Of a stretch of DNA of 64,000 bases, positions 18,224 to 26,443 are shown in pieces; within the stretch, counting starts at the first letter, position 1, and every line of letters starts with the position of its first letter. The stretch comes from Stutzerimonas stutzeri KOS6 (lineage in GTDB: Bacteria > Pseudomonadota > Gammaproteobacteria > Pseudomonadales > Pseudomonadaceae). A program made the translations under genes and the position numbers. The stretch lies in assembly GCF_000307775.2 (NCBI RefSeq), contig NZ_KK020678.1, forward strand, positions 1-64,000, given 5' to 3'. The notes under the pieces were generated by a model. That model saw only the letters and a list, made by a program, of their open reading frames with translations, had not been told where the DNA came from and ran no database searches.

Positions 18224-19324
18224 ATGTGGAAAAAGCTGCTGCTGTTGGCGGGCCTGCTCACGCTTTGTGCTGGCGCGCAGGCCGAGCGTCTGAAGGACGT
18301 CGCCACGATCAATGGCGTGCGAAGCAACCAGTTGATCGGCTATGGCCTGGTCGTCGGGCTGAACGGCAGTGGTGATCAGACCACTCAGACACCTTTCACC
18401 GTGCAGACCTTCAACAACATGTTGGCTCAGTTCGGCATAAAGGTGCCGTCTGGCGGCAATATCCAGTTGAAGAACGTCGCCGCGGTCTCGATCCATGCCG
18501 AGCTGCCGCCGTTCGCCAAACCGGGGCAGACCATCGACATCACAGTGTCGTCCATCGGTAACGCCAAGAGCCTGCGTGGCGGCAGCCTGCTGATGGCGCC
18601 GTTGAAGGGGATCGACGGCAACGTCTACGCCATCGCCCAGGGCAACCTGGTGGTCGGCGGCTTCGATGCCGGTGGTGCCGATGGCTCGCGGATCACCGTC
18701 AACTCGCCGTCGGCGGGTCGGATTCCCGGTGGGGCGACGGTGGAGCGTCCGGTGCCAAGCGGATTCAACCAGGGCAATACCCTGACCCTGAACCTCAATC
18801 GCCCGGACTTCACCACCGCGAAGAATATCGTCGACCAGATCAACGATCTGCTCGGCCCAGGCGTCGCCCAGGCACTCGACGGCGGCTCGATCAGCGTGAC
18901 TGCGCCACTGGACCCGAGCCAGCGCGTCGATTACCTGTCGATCCTCGAGAACCTTGAGGTGGAGGTCGGCCAGGCCGTCGCCAAAGTCATCATCAACTCG
19001 CGCACCGGCACCATCGTGATCGGCCAGAACGTGCGAGTTCAGCCCGCGGCGGTTACCCATGGCAGCCTGACCGTGACCATCAGCGAGGACCCTCAGGTCA
19101 GCCAGCCGGAAGCATTTTCCGGCGGGCAGACGGCGGTCGTGCCCAATTCGAGGGTAAACGCCGAGCAGGAGGCCAAGCCGATGTTCAAGTTCGGTCCGGG
19201 CACCACGCTGGATGAAATCGTTCGGGCGGTGAATCAGGTAGGTGCTGCACCCAGCGACCTGATGGCCATTCTCGAAGCGTTGAAGCAGGCCGGTGCTTTG
19301 CAAGCCGACCTCATCGTGATCTAA
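18224..19324 (+). CDS. flgI: FlgI, P-ring protein
   Basis: Periplasmic P-ring subunit that acts as a rod bushing in the peptidoglycan and is assembled with FlgA. ATG 18224 after CGGAGC gives 366 residues with a signal peptide cleaved after AQA near residue 20, followed by [20 protein letters not shown]. The whole length fits the FlgI family. The upstream extension of the open frame overlaps flgH and is rejected. Confidence 0.96.
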   Translation: MWKKLLLLAGLLTLCAGAQAERLKDVATINGVRSNQLIGYGLVVGLNGSGDQTTQTPFTVQTFNNMLAQFGIKVPSGGNIQLKNVAAVSIHAELPPFAKPGQTIDITVSSIGNAKSLRGGSLLMAPLKGIDGNVYAIAQGNLVVGGFDAGGADGSRITVNSPSAGRIPGGATVERPVPSGFNQGNTLTLNLNRPDFTTAKNIVDQINDLLGPGVAQALDGGSISVTAPLDPSQRVDYLSILENLEVEVGQAVAKVIINSRTGTIVIGQNVRVQPAAVTHGSLTVTISEDPQVSQPEAFSGGQTAVVPNSRVNAEQEAKPMFKFGPGTTLDEIVRAVNQVGAAPSDLMAILEALKQAGALQADLIVI

Positions 19325-19334
19325 GGGTAGCGCT

Positions 19335-20507
19335 ATGGAAAATCGACTCGGCAGCGGCGGACGCAGCCTCGACAGTGGCAGCTACGCCGACCTCAATCGC
19401 CTTAGCCAGTTCAAGGTCGGCAAGGACCGGGATGGCGAGGAGAACGTGCGCAAGGTCGCGCAGGAATTCGAGTCGCTGTTCCTCAACGAGATGCTCAAGT
19501 CGATGCGCGCTGCCACAGAGGTACTGGCCAAGGACAACCCATTGCATAGCCAGGCGAGCAAGCAGTACCAGGAAATGTACGATCAGCAGCTCTCGGTCAG
19601 TCTCTCGAAAGAGGGCGGCGGTATCGGGCTGGCCGACGTACTGGTGCGCCAGCTGAGCAAACAGACCGAGACGGCTACACGCAACAATCCTTTCGCCCAG
19701 GTGGTGCAGACCGATGGAACCGCCTGGCCGAGCAAGCCGGCTGCCGCCATCGAGTCCGGACGTGATGATTCCCGGCTGCTCAATCAGCGCCGGCTGGCGC
19801 TGCCGGGAAGGGCCTTCGAGCGTCAGTTGGCAAACGTTTCGGCGACCGCTCCGGCCACGACCGCCGAGGCGGGGCAGCCGCTGGTCGATCTCGACTGGAA
19901 ACCCGCGACCGCGTTCGTGCCACCGACAGAGGCGCCTCTGATCGTCAACGGCGTAGAGAAAAGCGCGTCGAATGCGCCTAGCAAGACCCGCTTCAATTCG
20001 TCCGAAGAATTCATCGCCACCATGCTGCCGATGGCCGAGAAAGCTGCGGAGCGCCTGGGAATCGAGCCACGCTTCCTCGTCGCGCAGGCTGCTCTGGAAA
20101 CCGGCTGGGGCAAATCGATGATCCGCCAGCAGGATGGCAGCAACAGCCACAACCTGTTCGGCATCAAGGCGAACGGCTGGAAAGGTGCGTCTGCCACCGT
20201 AATGACCACCGAGTACGTCAACGGCAAGGCAACCCGCGAGAAGGCGGGCTTTCGTGCCTATGATTCCTTCGAGCAGAGCTTCGACGATTTCGTCAGCCTG
20301 CTGGAGAACAACGACCGCTATCGAACCGCCATTCAGGTGGCGAGCAACACCGGCGACTCGGAGCGATTCGTCAAGGAATTGCAGAAAGCCGGCTACGCCA
20401 CCGACCCGCAGTACGCACGCAAGATCACGCAGATCGCCCGCAAGATGCAGACCTACCAGACCGTCGCCGACGCGAATTCGGCGCCCGCCATGCGGACCAG
20501 AGGCTAA
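19335..20507 (+). CDS. flgJ: FlgJ, rod cap and peptidoglycan hydrolase
   Basis: Two-domain protein of 390 residues. The N-terminal rod-binding/cap domain is at about 30-115 (VAQEFESLFLNEMLKSMRAA). The C-terminal glucosaminidase-type muramidase is at about 215-380. The likely catalytic Glu is in AALETGWGKSM. It opens the cell wall for the rod. The linker (about 115-215) is Ala/Pro-rich. It sits between flgI and flgK, with flgK only 3 bases after the stop. Confidence 0.95.
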   Translation: MENRLGSGGRSLDSGSYADLNRLSQFKVGKDRDGEENVRKVAQEFESLFLNEMLKSMRAATEVLAKDNPLHSQASKQYQEMYDQQLSVSLSKEGGGIGLADVLVRQLSKQTETATRNNPFAQVVQTDGTAWPSKPAAAIESGRDDSRLLNQRRLALPGRAFERQLANVSATAPATTAEAGQPLVDLDWKPATAFVPPTEAPLIVNGVEKSASNAPSKTRFNSSEEFIATMLPMAEKAAERLGIEPRFLVAQAALETGWGKSMIRQQDGSNSHNLFGIKANGWKGASATVMTTEYVNGKATREKAGFRAYDSFEQSFDDFVSLLENNDRYRTAIQVASNTGDSERFVKELQKAGYATDPQYARKITQIARKMQTYQTVADANSAPAMRTRG

Positions 20508-20510
20508 ATC

Positions 20511-22547
20511 ATGGCTGACCTAATGAGCATTGGCCTGTCCGGCCTGGCCGCCAGCAAGACCCAGCTGTCTATCACCGGCCACAATATCAGCAACGTCAAC
20601 ACCCCTGGCTACAGTCGCCAGGATGCTTCCCAGGCGACCCGCTCGCCGCAATTCAGCGGCGCCGGCTACATCGGCTCGGGGACCACGCTGGTCGATGTGC
20701 GTCGCTCCTACAGCGACTTTCTCACCAGCCAGCTGCGCAGCAGCACCTCGTTGAACAGCGATGTAGCGGCCTACAAGAGCCAGATCGATCAGCTCGATTC
20801 ACTGCTGGCCGGGAGCACCACCGGCATTACCCCCTCGCTGCAGAGCTTCTTCTCGGCATTGCAGACGGCGGCGGAGGATCCGGCGAACATCCCCGCCCGT
20901 CAGTTGGTATTGGCCGAGGCAGAAGGCCTGGCGAGGCGTTTCAATACCGTCTATGACCGCTTGTCCGAGCAGAACGACTTCACCAACAAGCAGATGTCTG
21001 CGGTCACCGATCAGGTCAACCGGCTGGCCGGCAGCATCGGTAGCCTGAACGAGGCAATCGCCGTCGCTTCCGCCAATGGCAAGCAGCCGAACGATTTGCT
21101 CGATGCCCGCGACGAGGCTGTGCGTCAGCTTTCCACTTACATTGGCGTGACCGTGGTTCCGCAGGACGACAGCAGTTTCAATATCTTCATCGGTAGCGGC
21201 CAGCCACTGGTGGTTGGCAGCAGCGTGTCGCGCCTTGAGGTGGTGCCGGGGCAGGGCGATCCCAATCGGCACGAAGTACAGTTCGTCAGTGGCGGCTCGC
21301 GGCAGGGCATCACCTCGCAGATCACCGGCGGCGAACTGGGCGGTCTGATCCGCTATCGCGAGGAAGTGCTGGATTCGACCATGAATTCGTTGGGCCGGCT
21401 GGCACTGGCCGTCAGCGACCAGGTCAACACGCAGCTCGGTGAGGGACTGGATCTCAAGGGGCAGGTTGGTTCGGCACTGTTCGGTGACTACAACACCGAA
21501 GCGCTGGCGAAGCTGCGCGTCAACGCGTTCGTGGGTAACAGTAGCGCCCAGCCGATGCTGAACGTTACCGATACGGGTCAGCTCACGACCAGCGACTACC
21601 TGATGGAATACGACGGTAGCAGCTACAAGGTCCGCCGCTTGAGCGACAACCAGTTGATGGCCGTAACGGAAAGCCCGGCCGGTACGCTATCGATTGCTGA
21701 CAGAAATGGCGTCGGTCAGGGGTTTCAGGTCGTGCTCGGAAGCCCCGCACCAGCCGCAGGCGACAAGTTCAGCCTGCAGCCGACCCGGCGTGGTGCGACC
21801 GATATCGCGGCAGTGCTGGATCAGGCGGATCAACTGGCCTTCGCCGCCCCGGTACGTGCCGAAAGCGAGTTGCAGAACGCCGGTACCGGTGTAATGACTC
21901 AGCCGGACATGGTTTCGGCGCCTTCACCCATCAGCATCACGGCGCTGCAGGACATGTTCGGCAGCACCGGAGCGACACTGACCTTCACCGAGCCGGATAC
22001 CCTTTCGATCAGCGGCGGTACCGCCGGTTTTCGTCAAGTGGACAACGCTACGACGCCGCCAACCGTGACGTTCGTTTCGAGCGTTACCATCACGCCTGGG
22101 CAGAGTAATTCCCTGGTCATCGGGGATGCCGACTATCAGTTCGAGTTCTCTCTCAGCGGTACGCCCAAGAACAACGACCAATTCGATATTGCGTTCAATC
22201 AGAGCGGTGTCTCCGACAACCGTAACGCCCTGAAGCTGGTGGACTTGCAGACGAAGCAGACGGTGGGTGTGGACAGTACCGTTAACGGCTCGGGTTTCAG
22301 CTTCACCGATGGCTATGGCGAGTTGGTCGAGCGCGTCGGAACGCTGACGGCGCAGGCGCGGATGGACAGTGAAGCAACCGGTGCGGTTCTCAAGCAGGCC
22401 ACCGACAACCGCGACTCGCTATCGGCCGTCAATCTGGATGAAGAGGCGGCCAACCTGATCAAGTTCGAGCAGTACTACAACGCTTCGGCCCAGATCATTC
22501 AAGTTGCCCGCTCCTTGTTCGATACATTGATCAGCTCCTTCAGGTAA
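20511..22547 (+). CDS. flgK: FlgK, hook-filament junction protein 1
   Basis: Joins hook and filament; it is exported with FlgN as chaperone. It has 678 residues, close to other pseudomonad FlgK proteins. The N-terminal motif SGLAASKTQLSITGHNISN and the C-terminal NLDEEAANLIKFEQYYNAS are diagnostic. The central part (about 330-580) is variable and Ser/Thr/Gly-rich. flgL follows 11 bases downstream. Confidence 0.95.
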   Translation: MADLMSIGLSGLAASKTQLSITGHNISNVNTPGYSRQDASQATRSPQFSGAGYIGSGTTLVDVRRSYSDFLTSQLRSSTSLNSDVAAYKSQIDQLDSLLAGSTTGITPSLQSFFSALQTAAEDPANIPARQLVLAEAEGLARRFNTVYDRLSEQNDFTNKQMSAVTDQVNRLAGSIGSLNEAIAVASANGKQPNDLLDARDEAVRQLSTYIGVTVVPQDDSSFNIFIGSGQPLVVGSSVSRLEVVPGQGDPNRHEVQFVSGGSRQGITSQITGGELGGLIRYREEVLDSTMNSLGRLALAVSDQVNTQLGEGLDLKGQVGSALFGDYNTEALAKLRVNAFVGNSSAQPMLNVTDTGQLTTSDYLMEYDGSSYKVRRLSDNQLMAVTESPAGTLSIADRNGVGQGFQVVLGSPAPAAGDKFSLQPTRRGATDIAAVLDQADQLAFAAPVRAESELQNAGTGVMTQPDMVSAPSPISITALQDMFGSTGATLTFTEPDTLSISGGTAGFRQVDNATTPPTVTFVSSVTITPGQSNSLVIGDADYQFEFSLSGTPKNNDQFDIAFNQSGVSDNRNALKLVDLQTKQTVGVDSTVNGSGFSFTDGYGELVERVGTLTAQARMDSEATGAVLKQATDNRDSLSAVNLDEEAANLIKFEQYYNASAQIIQVARSLFDTLISSFR

Positions 22548-22558
22548 TAGGTCGCCAT

Positions 22559-23833
22559 ATGCGCATTTCCACCCTGCAAGCGTTCAATAACGGCGTCGCC
22601 GGATTGCAGCGCAACTACGCCAATGCGACCCGTACCCAGGAGCAGATCAGTACCGGCAACCGCATCCTCACGCCAGCGGACGACCCGGTTGCGTCGGTGC
22701 GGTTGCTGCAGTTGGAACAACAGCAGAATGTGCTGAGCCAGTACAACGCCAACCTGACGGCGGCGAAGAACAGCCTCACGCAGGAGGAGGTCACGCTCAA
22801 TTCGGTGAATACCGTTTTGCAACGCGTTCGCGAACTGGCTACGCAGGCGGGCAATGGTGCCCTGAGTGCGGACGACCGCAAGTCCATAGCTGCCGAGTTG
22901 ACCGAGCGCGAGGACGAGCTGCTGTCATTGTTGAACACGCGAAACGCTCGCGGTGAATATCTGTTTTCGGGTTTTCAGGGCAAGACGCAACCCTTCGTGC
23001 GCGATGGCAACGGCAGCTATTCCTACCAAGGTGATGAGGGCCAGCGGAATGTGCAGGTCGCCAGTTCGCTGAACATAGCCATAAGCGACAACGGCAAGGC
23101 GGTATTCGAAAACGTCATCAATGCGGGACGGTACCAGAGCGACATCGACAGCTCGTTGGCCTTGCCAGGTTCGACGCTGAGCATCTCTGCCCCCCTGGTA
23201 CAGGACGAGGTGGCCATTGCCGGCAACCCCTCCTTCCCGGTAGCAGGGGTTGGCGTGCATTTCACTTCTGCAACTGAATATGTCGTTTATGATTTGAATG
23301 ATCCGCCTGCGGACCTCTCTGATCCTTATGCCACGCCTGGGCAAGTGCTCGCTTCGGGGGCGGTTGACAGTGATGAGGATTCTGCCGATGAGCTCGTGTT
23401 TCGCGGCGTGATGATCAAGTTCGACGGAGTGCCAACCGGGGGAGAGTCGGTAGAAATCACGCTGGACGCTACGGTCCAGAAGCAGGGAATCCTCGACACC
23501 ATCGCCAATCTACGCATGACGCTGGAAGACCCGTCCTCCAGCAACACCGATATTCGCGATGCCGTGGCCGTGAGCCTGACCAACCTCGAGTATGGCATGA
23601 TCAGTGTCGATGCAGCGCGCGGAAACATCGGTGCGCGCCTGAACGTCATCGAAACGACCCAGACGGATAACGAAGACGTGGCCCTGGTGAACAAGTCCGT
23701 TCAGGCCGAACTGCGTGAGCTGGACTATGCCGAGGCGCTGTCCCGGTTGTCTTTCCAGACGGTGATTCTGGAGGCGGCGCAGCAAAGTTATGTCAAGATC
23801 AGCGGGCTGAACCTGTTCAACGCGATGCGTTGA
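22559..23833 (+). CDS. flgL: FlgL, hook-filament junction protein 3
   Basis: Second junction protein, related to flagellin. Of its 424 residues, the conserved N-terminal coiled region (MRISTLQAFNNGVAGLQ, then TGNRILTPADDPVASVRLLQLE) and the C-terminal flagellin-like helix (SRLSFQTVILEAAQQSYVKIS) are present. The central acidic Asp/Glu-rich stretch at about 235-290 is probably surface-exposed and variable. It is the last gene of the flg operon; no clear terminator hairpin was found after it. Confidence 0.94.
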   Translation: MRISTLQAFNNGVAGLQRNYANATRTQEQISTGNRILTPADDPVASVRLLQLEQQQNVLSQYNANLTAAKNSLTQEEVTLNSVNTVLQRVRELATQAGNGALSADDRKSIAAELTEREDELLSLLNTRNARGEYLFSGFQGKTQPFVRDGNGSYSYQGDEGQRNVQVASSLNIAISDNGKAVFENVINAGRYQSDIDSSLALPGSTLSISAPLVQDEVAIAGNPSFPVAGVGVHFTSATEYVVYDLNDPPADLSDPYATPGQVLASGAVDSDEDSADELVFRGVMIKFDGVPTGGESVEITLDATVQKQGILDTIANLRMTLEDPSSSNTDIRDAVAVSLTNLEYGMISVDAARGNIGARLNVIETTQTDNEDVALVNKSVQAELRELDYAEALSRLSFQTVILEAAQQSYVKISGLNLFNAMR

Positions 23834-23869
23834 ACAGGTTGACGAGGTTCGCATAAACGCGGCTTCGTT

Positions 23870-23897
23870 TTGACATCGCGCGTCAGGTGGCTAGATT
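23870..23897 (+). promoter_or_regulatory. Possible sigma-70 promoter before the helix-hairpin-helix gene
   Basis: TTGACA (23870-23875), a 16-base spacer and TAGATT (23892-23897) lie about 60 bases before the start codon. The -35 is perfect and the -10 is weaker. Confidence 0.4.
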
Positions 23898-23956
23898 GGT
23901 CGGTGCGGAGCAGGAAGTCCCGCCATAGTCACTTCTGAGTCCATAGGGATATGCAT

Positions 23957-24268
23957 ATGAGCAAAGCTTTTCTGGCTGCTGCGGCCTTCGCCGTTCTTTC
24001 CAGTGTCTCGTTCAGCGGTTACGCCGCTACTCAATCCGATCCTGCCCAGGCGCCAGCGATGGTGGCTCAGGCGACCGTCAACCTGAACAGCGCCGACGCT
24101 GAGACGCTGACCCGGGAACTGAAAGGGATTGGCGCCACCAAGGCCAGGGCAATCGTCGAGTACCGCGACGAACATGGCCCATTCAGTTCGGTTGACGAGC
24201 TTCTCGAGGTAAACGGCATAGGTTCCGCGACCCTTGAAAAGATCCGCAGCCAACTCAGCCTTCAGTAA
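23957..24268 (+). CDS. ComEA-family helix-hairpin-helix DNA-binding protein (secreted)
   Basis: Small protein of 103 residues with a signal peptide (cleavage after GYA, about residue 24) and a ComEA-type helix-hairpin-helix domain at about 40-100 (VNLNSADAETLTRELKGIGATKA; then VDELLEVNGIGSATLEKI). Related periplasmic proteins bind incoming DNA during natural transformation, a trait known in P. stutzeri. ATG 23957 is preferred over 23951 because AGGG is then 8 bases away. It stands alone after the flagellar operon. A role in DNA uptake is inferred from the family only. Confidence 0.85.
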   Translation: MSKAFLAAAAFAVLSSVSFSGYAATQSDPAQAPAMVAQATVNLNSADAETLTRELKGIGATKARAIVEYRDEHGPFSSVDELLEVNGIGSATLEKIRSQLSLQ

Positions 24269-24666
24269 GGAGGCAATACGAGGGTTCGGCCGCAAGGGTC
24301 GACCCTCGACCGTTGGCTGTTCGTGAGCGTCCGCCTTTGGCTGCGATAGCCGGTATCGTCCGTTACGAACGCCTTGTGCGACCATCAGTCGAAGTGCTTG
24401 TAAAGCCGTTGACAATCTCCGGTTATGCACATTCGGAATAGACTGTCGCAGTCTCTTTGTTCGCATATACAGGTATCACTCTAGCCTTTGCTAAGTCATT
24501 GATTTTCAATGACTTGAAAGGTTGTGTAAAAAAGCGCCGATTTGTCGAACGCCCCCGTAGCTAGGGCATTTGCGGCAACCATCCATAAACTGTTCACAAG
24601 GTTATCCATAGCTTCGGTGGATAACCCTCCCGACGTCAGGGATGGCGCAGGCTAGAGAGGAATCAT
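24269..24666. other. 398-base gene-free stretch with two dyads
   Basis: No gene was seen. It contains a perfect 10-bp inverted repeat AAGTCATTGA-TTT-TCAATGACTT (24493-24515) and a 9-bp inverted repeat GGTTATCCA/TGGATAACC (24600-24626). The second includes two DnaA-box-like 9-mers (TTATCCATA and TTATCCACC) in opposite orientation. Both dyads lie within about 175 bases of the next gene and may be regulatory. Confidence 0.5.
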
Positions 24667-25116
24667 ATGAAAGCTCCCTGGAGTTTCATGCGTTATCTAC
24701 CATTCGCTCAGCGATTGATCCGTGCCGGCAGGATTCCCGCGCTGTTATTGGCCGTGGCTCGAAAGTCGTCTTCGAAACGAGGATTGGTCAGAGGTCTGCG
24801 TGAAGACCTGAGCCTGTTTCAGGCGCTTTGTGTCGCCTGGTGGCGCGGTCAATATCGCGCGGTAAGCCCCCAGGCCCTGGTAGCGGTGGTCGCGGGCCTG
24901 CTTTACTTCCTCTCACCTCTCGATGCCATTCCCGACTGGTTACCGGGTCTTGGCTTCGTCGATGATCTCGCGGTACTGGGTTGGGTGATGCGCAAGTGGT
25001 CGGGCGAGATGGACGCCTTCAGGACCTGGCAGCAGGCGCAGACTCCCGAGCATCAGGCCGACCTGCAGCGGTTGCCGGATCTGTCCGAACTCAGGGTCGA
25101 CGACATCTCACGCTGA
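24667..25116 (+). CDS. DUF1232 (YkvA-type) membrane protein
   Basis: Protein of 149 residues with one DUF1232 domain at about 70-110. The family signature LLYFLSPLDAIPDWLPGLGFVDDLAVLGWV forms a short hydrophobic hairpin, so it is probably membrane-bound. The N-terminus is basic. The function of the family is not established. AGAGAGGA precedes the ATG. No operon partner is obvious; the next gene starts 156 bases downstream. Confidence 0.8.
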   Translation: MKAPWSFMRYLPFAQRLIRAGRIPALLLAVARKSSSKRGLVRGLREDLSLFQALCVAWWRGQYRAVSPQALVAVVAGLLYFLSPLDAIPDWLPGLGFVDDLAVLGWVMRKWSGEMDAFRTWQQAQTPEHQADLQRLPDLSELRVDDISR

Positions 25117-25272
25117 ATGGCCACGACGAGCGGCGGCTTGCTGGTCGATGACGGACGGACAAATGCGGCGCCCATCTCGATTCATCCTCGCATACGACTG
25201 CCTGATAGCATCAACGAGCCGTGCGGGCTGTTAAGATTCCGCCTCTGATCGATCAAGCCTGAGGGAAAACGG

Positions 25273-25599
25273 ATGAATGTGCAGGTCATCATGCGTGACG
25301 GCTCACCGGAATATGCCGTACTGCCGTGGGAGGAGTATCAGGCGCTTCTGAATGCGGTCGGTGCGCCAACGCCAGCCGATACCGATCAGTCCCCGAGTAG
25401 TCAACAGGTGCCCTCGCTGGACCAGTTGGGCGCGCTGCGGGAGGCCAAAGGGATGAGCCTGGAGCAGCTCGCGCGGGCGGTCGGGATCAGTCCGGCCTAT
25501 CTCGGGCTGATCGAGGCTGGAGAGCGTGAGCCGGATGGCGCGATCCGTCGAGCGCTGGCCAGATCGCTGGAGATTGCGGGTTGGGAGGGTGACGCTTGA
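25273..25599 (+). CDS. XRE-family regulator with antitoxin-like N-terminus
   Basis: Protein of 108 residues. The first 30 (DGSPEYAVLPWEEYQALL) resemble the N-terminal strand-helix of antitoxins that pair with RelE/ParE toxins. Residues about 50-105 form a helix-turn-helix of the XRE type (LREAKGMSLEQLARAVGISPAYLGLIEAGEREP). No RelE-like toxin is adjacent. Instead its stop overlaps the TTG start of an unknown gene, and a Sel1 gene follows in turn, suggesting a translationally coupled three-gene unit that it may regulate. Confidence 0.8.
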   Translation: MNVQVIMRDGSPEYAVLPWEEYQALLNAVGAPTPADTDQSPSSQQVPSLDQLGALREAKGMSLEQLARAVGISPAYLGLIEAGEREPDGAIRRALARSLEIAGWEGDA

Positions 25600-25976
25600 G
25601 TCGGCAGGCTGCGACCGTGTCCATCAGCCGGCAGCACTGGCAGGCGCTGCTGGACGAGCTGGGTGATGCGCGTCGTCAACGTCATCTGGTGACCTATCGG
25701 GCATTGGTCGAGCGACTTCAGCTGCCTACGCCAGCGATGCAGACCCTTACCGCTGCTCTGGAGCATCTGGCCGCGCTTGATGCCCGTTCGGAACGTCCGT
25801 TACGCAGCGCGCTGGTCATCAGCCAGGGCGCCAGCCGCCTTCCCCGAATCGGTTTCTTCGAATGTGCTGCGCGTCTAGGGCGTTTCAGCGGCCCTGCTGA
25901 TGGCTCTGCTGCTGCCTCCTGGCACGCCGGAGAGGTGGCGCGGGTATTCGAATTCGATTATCCGGAGGTGCTCTGA
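25596..25976 (+). CDS. Unknown 126-residue protein in the XRE/Sel1 unit
   Basis: I cannot assign a function. The TTG start overlaps the upstream stop (TTGA) and has GGAGGG 6 bases before it; the stop overlaps the next ATG (ATGA). The protein begins with a charged helix (about 8-30), followed by LVTYRALVERLQLPTPAMQT, which looks like a small winged-helix or helical module. A conserved-looking core follows: RSALVISQGASRLPRIGFFECAARLG. It ends with a Trp/His-containing tail. No membrane segment or signal peptide is present. It sits where a toxin would be expected next to an antitoxin-like regulator, but toxicity is speculation. Confidence 0.75.
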   Translation: MSRQAATVSISRQHWQALLDELGDARRQRHLVTYRALVERLQLPTPAMQTLTAALEHLAALDARSERPLRSALVISQGASRLPRIGFFECAARLGRFSGPADGSAAASWHAGEVARVFEFDYPEVL

Positions 25977-26443
25977 TGCTGTGGAAGTTGCGCGCCAAGC
26001 TTGGTTATTTCGCTGCCCGCAAAGCGATGATGTCGCGCCATGCGGTTCAGCAACCCAAACTCTGGCGCTGGATGGAAGGACAGTTTGCGCGCATGGCGGC
26101 GCTGGGAGATGTGGGCGCGCAAAGCTTTTATGGTCATATCCTTTATTTTCGAGGGCAGGGATATGGGGCCAGGCAGGAAGGGGCTCGGCTGCTGCGCCTG
26201 GCCGCTACGGCTGGTGACCTGAAGGCTGCCTACCAGATGGGTGTGATCAGCCTGAGCGAAGATGCGACTCACGGACCCGATGGCAACGAGGCGGCGCGCT
26301 GGTGGATGCAGGCAGCTGCGGCGGGGCATCCTCTGGCGGCCGTAAGGCTCGAGCAGCTCTACCGTATCGGAGGTCATGGCTTGGTGGCCAACCCGCAGGA
26401 GGCTGACCGCTACAGAGCCAAGGCGATGCAGTTGGGGTTGTGA
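25976..26443 (+). CDS. Sel1/TPR-like repeat protein
   Basis: Protein of 155 residues with two to three Sel1-type repeats (AALGDVGAQSFYGHILYF; EGARLLRLAATAGDLKAAYQMGV; EAARWWMQAAAAGHPLAAVRLEQLY). Such repeats make alpha-helical scaffolds for protein contacts. There is no signal peptide, so it is probably cytoplasmic. The start overlaps the previous stop by one base. Its 3' end overlaps the end of the convergent EAL-GGDEF gene by 34 bases. Confidence 0.82.
   Translation: MLWKLRAKLGYFAARKAMMSRHAVQQPKLWRWMEGQFARMAALGDVGAQSFYGHILYFRGQGYGARQEGARLLRLAATAGDLKAAYQMGVISLSEDATHGPDGNEAARWWMQAAAAGHPLAAVRLEQLYRIGGHGLVANPQEADRYRAKAMQLGL

Noticed and set aside
24600-24626. Chromosomal origin
   Set aside because: Only two imperfect DnaA-like boxes, and none of the usual origin neighbours (dnaA, dnaN, rpmH, gidA) is present.
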